From positions 1-11,661 of the forward strand of contig CAMOFU010000060.1 in NCBI GenBank assembly GCA_946613705.1: a stretch of DNA of 11,661 nucleotides, in the 5' to 3' direction. The DNA comes from an uncultured Clostridia bacterium (GTDB lineage: Bacteria; Bacillota; Clostridia; Oscillospirales; Ruminococcaceae). The notes beneath the pieces were generated by a model. That model ran no database searches. It worked only from the letters and a program-made list of their open reading frames with translations, and was not told where the DNA came from. Position numbers and translations under genes: made by a program. The first letter of the stretch is position 1. Every line of letters begins with the position of its first letter. This document shows, in pieces, positions 6,856-11,661 of this stretch.

Positions 6856-6884
6856 ATTATACCATTTGCCTTAAAGTATGTCAA
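6856..6884 (-). promoter_or_regulatory. Perfect consensus sigma-A promoter of the five-gene kinase/phosphatase operon
   Basis: On the - strand TTGACA (6884-6879) and TATAAT (6861-6856) are both perfect and separated by exactly 17 bases. The predicted start is near 6849, giving a leader of about 92 bases. No internal promoter of similar quality was seen further down the operon, so all five genes are probably on one transcript. Confidence 0.9.
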
Positions 6885-6975
6885 GCCTAATTGTTTGAAT
6901 ATAAGCAAAATGTTAGGCAGATTTTTTTAAGATTTCGTGAAAAAATAATATCAGTCAACAGATACAGATATACAC

Positions 6976-7016
6976 CAAAAATAAAGGCGGCCGCCTTACG
7001 GAAAAGCAGCCGCTTT
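6976..7016 (-). terminator. Rho-independent terminator of the hydrogenase-like gene
   Basis: Read on the - strand, AAAGCGGCTGC (7016-7006) pairs with GCGGCCGC-C-TTT (6994-6983), with one bulged C and one G-T pair. ATTTTTGG follows. It starts 26 bases after the stop codon and separates this unit from the kinase operon promoter. Confidence 0.82.
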
Positions 7017-7042
7017 ATCAAAATATACTTTACTTTTTGATC

Positions 7043-8740
7043 TTAATCCCTCTCTGTTTTATGGAGAGCATCGTTGATACTGTCAACAAGTCCGCTGATC
7101 TTTTTGATCGACTCACGGATGGTATCGGAGCTCTTGTTGGTAACACTTACATTATCATCGAGCGCCTTGAACGCATCGTTGGTCATTTCAAGTATCTCAA
7201 CGAGCTGACCCACGCTTGCCGCGTCCATAGAGGTATTCGCCTTACAGAAGGTGATAACGTTGTTGAGCAGGTCATTAACGACATTTGCCCTGTCGCTTGT
7301 CTTAGCCGTAGACTCGCCGATAGTGTCCATATTGGCATTGATATTTTTCAGATCCTCTCTCAGCTCATCCGAAAGCGAGAGGCACTCATTCGTGATATCG
7401 GACAGCAGCTCGTGCTGTGTCTGCAATGCGCTGTGTCTTGCGACAAGAACGCCCTTTGCATGAACGATACAGTTATCCACGGTATCGAGCCCGCGGCTGA
7501 TAGCCACAGCCATATCGTGACAGGTCCTGCGTCCGCAGGCATTGCAGTTGTAGGTCCTTTCCTGAGGGGTGTGCTTGCCCATCATCTCGAACACTGCATC
7601 AAGCTGCCTGTCTGTAGGCATCGGAGTAGGAGCGGAGGGCTTATACGAACGGAAGAAATCGCTGAGCTTCAGCTCCTCGTCAAACTTCTTGAAAAGCTTA
7701 TCCTCGCCGCCTCTGCCGAAAAGACCGCCGCCGCCCGTCTTGCGTCTTGCCTTAGCGTCCTTCTCGACCTCTCTCATGGTCGCCATAACGTCGAACACGG
7801 TCTGATTGCTGCCCGAAGCGGGGCCGACGTTGCAGCCGAACTCACAGGAGAGCACATCGAACACCTCGGGGTGCTTGTTATCGGGCATGGTGGCATACAT
7901 ATCCAGCTCGGGATAGACCTTATGAACGCCCTCGGAGGTAGTGATATTAATATCGGGGTTATGCATCCACAGATTATCGCGCAGTCCGCCCGGGCGCGGG
8001 TACACGCCGCCCAGCTGACCCTGCATCTCCTCAAACTTATATTCAAGGTCGTTAGCCGCATTTGCCGCGACCTTGATACCGTTCTTATCAAAATACTCCT
8101 CGAGCTTCTGGAAGGTCACATTATAATCGACAAGACCTGTTTCCTCGAACTCTGTCTTCTTGGCGATACACGGAGAAAGTACAGCGATCGGATTGGATCT
8201 TCTGAGATACTTCTTGATATATGTCACCGCGCATGAGATCGGGCTGTGTATCTTGGAAAGGTTCTTTATCAGGTTGGGCTGATAGATCTCCACATACTTC
8301 ACGATAGCCGCGCAGGGCTGGGTGATGAGGTTGCCTACCTCGCCGCGCTCGATAGCCCTGAGATGCGCCCATGTGCAGATATCCGCGCCGAGCGAAACGT
8401 CATATACAAGGCAGCCCTTGTTCTTGAACCAATCGAGCACACCCTTCCACTTTGTCGGGAAGACCGACTTGATAGCGGGAGTGGCAAGGATTATCAGCTT
8501 TTCCTTTGTCATTCTCTGCATACACTTCTCGGTATCGTCGATGTAATCTCTTGCGCCGTGCGAGCAGTTTCTCACGCACTCGCCGCAGGTGATGCACTTT
8601 TCGGGATTGACCGTGGTGACAAATCGGCCGTCGTCAAGCATCTTTGTGAGATTAGCCTCGGGAGCGGGGCAGGTCCTGACGCAGGAATTACAGCCGACGC
8701 ATTTATCGGGTTTTACGATGATGATCTCATTTGCACTCAC
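7043..8740 (-). CDS. [FeFe]-hydrogenase-like iron-sulfur protein of sensory (HydS-like) architecture
   Basis: A 565-residue protein. Two [4Fe-4S] ferredoxin motifs come first (C14/C17/C20/C24 and C49/C52/C55/C59). The H-cluster domain (about 80-325) keeps all four cubane ligands: C143 in TQPCAAIVKYVE, C191 in PCIAKKTE (PCxxKxxE pattern), and C299 and C303 in SCEFGCNVG. The cysteine that normally relays protons, just before C143, is Pro142, and GGG of motif 3 is GPA, so fast H2 turnover is unlikely. A third cluster motif C399/C402/C407/C424 fits CX2CX4CX16C, known from sensory HydS-type enzymes. The helical tail (about 435-560) resembles part of a methyl-accepting chemoreceptor coiled coil but lacks its conserved hairpin tip. 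HydS proteins usually carry a PAS domain here; none is seen. The start is GTG at 8740, as no in-frame ATG is nearby. It follows the DivIVA-like gene by 50 bases. Probable redox or H2 sensor. Confidence 0.88.
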   Translation of the reverse strand: MSANEIIIVKPDKCVGCNSCVRTCPAPEANLTKMLDDGRFVTTVNPEKCITCGECVRNCSHGARDYIDDTEKCMQRMTKEKLIILATPAIKSVFPTKWKGVLDWFKNKGCLVYDVSLGADICTWAHLRAIERGEVGNLITQPCAAIVKYVEIYQPNLIKNLSKIHSPISCAVTYIKKYLRRSNPIAVLSPCIAKKTEFEETGLVDYNVTFQKLEEYFDKNGIKVAANAANDLEYKFEEMQGQLGGVYPRPGGLRDNLWMHNPDINITTSEGVHKVYPELDMYATMPDNKHPEVFDVLSCEFGCNVGPASGSNQTVFDVMATMREVEKDAKARRKTGGGGLFGRGGEDKLFKKFDEELKLSDFFRSYKPSAPTPMPTDRQLDAVFEMMGKHTPQERTYNCNACGRRTCHDMAVAISRGLDTVDNCIVHAKGVLVARHSALQTQHELLSDITNECLSLSDELREDLKNINANMDTIGESTAKTSDRANVVNDLLNNVITFCKANTSMDAASVGQLVEILEMTNDAFKALDDNVSVTNKSSDTIRESIKKISGLVDSINDALHKTERD

Positions 8741-8762
8741 TTGAAAACCAACTCTCTTTCAA
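8741..8762 (-). promoter_or_regulatory. Hairpin holding the ribosome binding site of the hydrogenase-like gene
   Basis: TTGAAA (8762-8757) pairs with TTTCAA (8746-8741). The weak ribosome site GAGAG sits partly in the 10-base loop, and the stem ends right at the GTG start. The combination of a non-ATG start, weak site and hairpin suggests low or controlled translation relative to the upstream DivIVA-like gene. Confidence 0.4.
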
Positions 8763-8790
8763 AGTATATATATATGTAATTTTATCTATA

Positions 8791-9897
8791 TTATTTGATA
8801 GATTTAGCCTGTCTCAACAGATCGTCGAGACCGGGAGCCTTCTTTGGAGCTTCTTCCTTCTTTTCCTCTGCTTTCGTATCGTCCTTCAATGCCGCTGCCT
8901 TCTTTGCAAGTTCGGCAAGATCGACACCGCCGCTCTTTTCTTCACTGTCATTCCCGTCGGGCTTCTTATCGCCTATCGCGCTTGCCATAGCCTTCAGCCT
9001 TTCAAGCTCCTCGTTGACCTTCGGAGCGGGCTCATCATTGGAAGCGTATGTATTATCGACGGCAGCGAGCTCGGGCTTATCGGGGAGCACGACCTCCTTC
9101 AGCTGCGGATCTCTGAACACGGGAACTCCGCCCGCGGTAAGCTCGGCCTTCGTATCCTTGATGAGCTCCTCGGACTTATCGAGCATACCGAGCCCCGACT
9201 CGCTGAACTCTGCGAGCACGTTTTTGAGCTTGCTCACCTCAAGACCGATCTTCGAGATCTCGCTGAGCATCGTAGCCTTCATATTATCCGAGGCTGCGGA
9301 CATCCTGGCTGAATCGTTCTCTGCCTTTACGGTTATCTCGGCAGCCTGCTTTTCGGCATCATAGATTATCTTGGCGGCCTTATTGTTGGCATCTGCCACC
9401 GTATTCTCGGCAAGCTTTCTGGAATCGTTCTCCATATCCTCTGCCTGCTGCTTGGCGGTCGAAACGATCAGGTTCGCCGACTTCTGAGCCTCTGCAAAAA
9501 CAACTCCGAGCATAGCGGCATCACCGCTGCCCGAAGCATTCTGCAGCTTCACATTGGCATCGGCAAGAGCGTCATTGAGCTCCTTGTTAGCCTTTTTCAG
9601 CTCCTCTATCTCCTTCTCCTTGGCCTTGTTATCCTCATCGGTGGACTTGAGCTTTTCGCTCATAGCCTCGTTCTTCACCTGCATCTCGGTGAGCTTAGCC
9701 CTTTCGTTGGCGAGCACAGACTCATGCGCCGCCTCCTCGGAGGTGCCCTCCTTGAACTTATTGAGCATCAGCTTGGTTTCGCGCAGCTCATTTTTCAGAT
9801 CATAGACCTGACTGTAAAGATATTCGAGCTTCTTATCGACATCTCCCTTATCGTAACCCCCGAAGGTCACAGTTTTGATGAATCTGGTCTCTGCCAT
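8791..9897 (-). CDS. DivIVA-domain coiled-coil protein
   Basis: A 368-residue protein. Residues 8-40 match the DivIVA N-terminal signature: a hydrophobic/aromatic strand, GGYDKGDVD (13-21), then a coiled coil starting LEYLYSQVYDLKNEL. In DivIVA proteins this end binds curved or anionic membrane at poles and division sites. A long coiled coil rich in Lys/Glu runs from about 25 to 120. A second helical stretch, about 128-235, has regular Ala spacing (AEAQKSANLIVSTAKQQAE) as in other DivIVA tails. The remainder (250-350) is a charged, probably disordered linker, ending in a short helix GLDDLLRQAKSIK (356-368) that may be a partner-docking motif. GGGAGG precedes the ATG at 9897. It is the first gene of the unit with the hydrogenase-like gene, so it may recruit that protein to a cell site. 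It is longer than typical division DivIVA, so it is probably a paralogue. Confidence 0.82.
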   Translation of the reverse strand: MAETRFIKTVTFGGYDKGDVDKKLEYLYSQVYDLKNELRETKLMLNKFKEGTSEEAAHESVLANERAKLTEMQVKNEAMSEKLKSTDEDNKAKEKEIEELKKANKELNDALADANVKLQNASGSGDAAMLGVVFAEAQKSANLIVSTAKQQAEDMENDSRKLAENTVADANNKAAKIIYDAEKQAAEITVKAENDSARMSAASDNMKATMLSEISKIGLEVSKLKNVLAEFSESGLGMLDKSEELIKDTKAELTAGGVPVFRDPQLKEVVLPDKPELAAVDNTYASNDEPAPKVNEELERLKAMASAIGDKKPDGNDSEEKSGGVDLAELAKKAAALKDDTKAEEKKEEAPKKAPGLDDLLRQAKSIK

Positions 9898-10002
9898 ATA
9901 CTTTTCCTCCCAAATGCAAGTGTATCAGGCACACGCAGCAGCCGAAAATCATGCTTCTCCGTATACGTTTCGCCTTAAAAAATACACAATTCGTTAAGAA
10001 TA

Positions 10003-10031
10003 AATATATCACATAATTTTCATTCTGTCAA
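10003..10031 (-). promoter_or_regulatory. Sigma-A promoter of the DivIVA-like / hydrogenase-like operon
   Basis: On the - strand TTGACA (10031-10026) and TATATT (10008-10003) are 17 bases apart. Transcription would start near 9996, leaving a leader of about 100 bases. The surrounding 9960-10110 is strongly AT-rich. No convincing terminator for hypE was seen between its stop and this promoter, so some read-through is possible. Confidence 0.85.
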
Positions 10032-10145
10032 TAAGTTTTTGTTAATAATAACGTTTTTTTGCATATATAACAATTAAATATGTGCATTTTTGTTATAATT
10101 TTACAGCAGGCTTTTTTCAGTGCCGAAAAAGCACGCAGCGGGCTG

Positions 10146-11153
10146 TCAGCAGATCCTCGGGAGCAGCTCGCCCTTGGGCTGAGGGAGTATCGTCTGAGTG
10201 CCTATCTCTGTCTCAAGGATGACCTTGCCCTTATTCTCGTCCGTTACGGTGCCTATAACGGCAGCCTCGGAGGAATATCTGCCCTGACGCAGCTTCCCGA
10301 CGATAGCCGCCGCCTTATCCTGCGGAGCGAATATGACGAGCCTTCCCTCGCAGGCGAGATAGAGCGGTTCAAGCCCGAGCATTCCGCACACGCCCTTTAC
10401 TCTCGGGTCAACGGGGATAGCGGTCTGATCGAGGGTTATGCCCACACCGCTCTGCTCGGCGATCTCGTACAGCACGGTGCCGACACCGCCTCTTGTGGCA
10501 TCGCGGATAACGTGAATGTCCTTTGTGACCGAGAAAACATCCTCGACGGTGCCCCACAGCGGAGCGCAGTCGCTGTCAACGTCGGACTCGATGCCGTACT
10601 CATCTCTTGCAAGGAGTATCGTACAGCCATGCCTGCCCACATCGCCCGTAACGATCACGGCATCGCCCGCCCTTGCATACTTGCCCGAGGTATCTGCGCC
10701 CTCCTGCACTGCGCCTATACCCGTCGTGGTGATGAACACCTTATCGACCTGTCCCTTGCCCGCGACCTTGGTATCGCCCGCGACTATCTTCACGCCGACC
10801 TCAGCGGCGGTCTTCTCCATAGCAGCCGCGATCTGCTCCAGCTCGTCGAGCGGAAAGCCCTCTTCGATAACGAACGCGCAGGTCATATACATCGGCTTCG
10901 CGCCCATGCAGGAAAGGTCGTTGACCGTTCCGCAGATAGAGAGCTTGCCGATATTTCCGCCGTTGAACCTCCACGGCGAGACGATAAATCCGTCGGTCGT
11001 AAAGGCGAGCCTGCTGCCGATCGCAGGCAGCACCGCCGCATCATCGGCAGTGAACTCGGGATTTGAAAAATGCGCCTTGAACACCTTTTCTATAAGCTCA
11101 CTTGTCTGCCTGCCCCCCGCACCGTGTGCAAGGGTAACTGTATTGTTGCTCAT
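10146..11153 (-). CDS. hypE: Hydrogenase expression/formation protein HypE
   Basis: A 335-residue protein of the AIR synthase/PurM-like fold, full length for HypE. HypE receives a carbamoyl group from HypF on its C-terminal cysteine and dehydrates it with ATP to a thiocyanate. It then passes cyanide to iron held by HypC-HypD while the [NiFe]-hydrogenase active site is built. Visible marks are LAHGAGGRQTSELI (8-21), DDAAVLP (37-43), FTTDGFIVSPWRFNGG (51-66), GNIGKLSICGTVNDL (66-80) with the ATP-site residues, GDTKV (126-130), ATRGG in the second half, and the diagnostic C-terminus LPRIC with Cys335 as the modified residue. AGGAGG lies about 8 bases before the ATG at 11153. It follows hypD by 60 bases in the same direction, the usual hyp gene order. 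Confidence 0.96.
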   Translation of the reverse strand: MSNNTVTLAHGAGGRQTSELIEKVFKAHFSNPEFTADDAAVLPAIGSRLAFTTDGFIVSPWRFNGGNIGKLSICGTVNDLSCMGAKPMYMTCAFVIEEGFPLDELEQIAAAMEKTAAEVGVKIVAGDTKVAGKGQVDKVFITTTGIGAVQEGADTSGKYARAGDAVIVTGDVGRHGCTILLARDEYGIESDVDSDCAPLWGTVEDVFSVTKDIHVIRDATRGGVGTVLYEIAEQSGVGITLDQTAIPVDPRVKGVCGMLGLEPLYLACEGRLVIFAPQDKAAAIVGKLRQGRYSSEAAVIGTVTDENKGKVILETEIGTQTILPQPKGELLPRIC

Positions 11154-11213
11154 TGATATATCCTCCTAAATAATGATCTGAATATCAGAAAATACGGTCT
11201 GTTAAGTGGCTTT

Positions 11214-11661
11214 TCAGACCAGTCCCGAATACTGATAGTATGCAGAGCACGCGCCCTCGTCGGATACCATGCAGGCACCTACGGGGTGGAGCGGTGTGCA
11301 TACCTTGCCGAACACCTTGCAGTCGGAGGGCCTGCACTTGCCCTGAAGCACGTCTCCGCAGCGGCAGGCGGGGTTGGGTCTGCCTGTGATGTGCGGCATT
11401 GCGTACTTTACGCGCGAATCAAAGTCGGCATACTCAGCCCGCAGCTTCATTCCCGACATAGGTATCAGACCCAGACCGCGCCATTCGCTGTCGCAGGGCT
11501 CCATCACCTCGTTCATGAGCTTTATGGCGGCAGGATTGCCCTCGTCCTTTACGACTCTCGGGTAGCAGTTGCGAAAGAACGGCTCGCCCTTTTCGAGCAG
11601 CCTGATGCAGACCGCGAGTGCAGTCACCCGCCCACTTGCCGTGAAGCCCGCCACAACTCCC
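11214..11661 (-). CDS. hypD: Hydrogenase formation protein HypD (3' part; cut by the window edge)
   Basis: The last 149 or so codons of HypD, which is normally about 350-370 residues. The reading frame is open to the edge, where it reads GVVAGFTASG, so the true start lies beyond 11661. HypD is the iron-sulfur scaffold that with HypC carries the Fe(CN)2CO unit for [NiFe]-hydrogenase. The visible marks are an RVVKDEGN segment, the W-R-G-L-G-x-I-P stretch, and the cysteine-rich end with CRCGDVLQGKCRPSDC and a final CTPLHPVGACMVSDEGACSAYY-type segment, which binds the [4Fe-4S] cluster. The stop at 11214-11216 is followed by a 60-base gap to hypE. The GTG at 11654 is an internal valine, not a start. 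Confidence 0.95.
   Translation of the reverse strand, partial: GVVAGFTASGRVTALAVCIRLLEKGEPFFRNCYPRVVKDEGNPAAIKLMNEVMEPCDSEWRGLGLIPMSGMKLRAEYADFDSRVKYAMPHITGRPNPACRCGDVLQGKCRPSDCKVFGKVCTPLHPVGACMVSDEGACSAYYQYSGLV

Noticed and set aside
7060..7440. A complete methyl-accepting chemotaxis signalling domain at the hydrogenase C-terminus
   Set aside because: Helical heptad patterns look similar, but the highly conserved hairpin tip that binds CheA/CheW is missing, so only a partial resemblance is claimed.
7037..8236. A 399-codon open frame on the + strand opposite the hydrogenase-like gene
   Set aside because: It lies wholly antisense to a gene with clear iron-sulfur motifs, has no ribosome site, and its Leu/Ile/His/Arg-rich composition is what the reverse complement of this codon usage gives.
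8791..8830. Shared C-terminal LLxQAK motif between the DivIVA-like protein and the CDA-like protein (near 1660-1680)
   Set aside because: Six residues of common helix-forming amino acids in two charged tails. Most likely coincidence of composition.
10080..10145. A terminator for hypE
   Set aside because: Only a 4-5 bp stem (GTGC/GCAC) with no T-run after it. Too weak to call on either strand.
10080..11066. A 328-codon + strand frame opposite hypE
   Set aside because: HypE on the - strand is full length with its diagnostic C-terminal Cys. The + frame has no family features.

Overview
The window reads as a chromosomal segment of an anaerobic Gram-positive gut Clostridium, most like Ruminococcus and relatives (Oscillospiraceae). 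This is an inference. It rests on strong AGGAGG-type ribosome binding sites, near-consensus sigma-A promoters with exact 17-base spacers, a DivIVA-type coiled-coil protein, an [FeFe]-hydrogenase-like iron-sulfur protein and HypD/HypE. No 16S gene or other taxonomic marker is present. I see no mobile element, tRNA, rRNA or CRISPR array.

Layout. Two single genes lie on the + strand at the left: a flavin reductase-family protein (144-674) and a small protein with two membrane segments (935-1441), each behind its own consensus promoter. A terminator and a large imperfect palindrome (1471-1582) separate them from the rest, which is all on the - strand. From about 6884 down to 1606 runs a five-gene operon. 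In order of transcription it encodes a zinc-ribbon/BspA-type leucine-rich-repeat protein, a Ser/Thr kinase-like protein with a C-terminal zinc ribbon, a TerY-like von Willebrand A protein, a PP2C-type phosphatase, and an acidic protein whose N-terminus looks like a cytidine-deaminase fold with a ruined zinc site. The kinase, vWA and phosphatase genes match the gene set described as the TerY-P triad. The two flanking genes look like additions to it.

Upstream of that operon, with its own promoter (10003-10031) and terminator (6976-7016), is a two-gene unit. It encodes a DivIVA-domain coiled-coil protein (8791-9897) and a 565-residue [FeFe]-hydrogenase-like protein (7043-8740) with sensory-type (HydS-like) architecture: two ferredoxin clusters, an H-cluster domain, an extra CX2CX4CX16C cluster and a helical tail resembling part of a chemoreceptor. 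At the right edge are hypE and the 3' part of hypD, whose products assemble the Fe(CN)2CO group of [NiFe]-hydrogenases.

Working together (inference). The kinase, phosphatase and vWA protein would form a reversible protein-phosphorylation switch. The LRR/zinc-ribbon protein and the acidic CDA-like protein are candidate scaffolds or substrates. The neighbouring hydrogenase-like protein could be a redox or H2 sensor, and the DivIVA-like protein could tether it to a cell site. The two operons are separately promoted, so a functional link rests on position alone.
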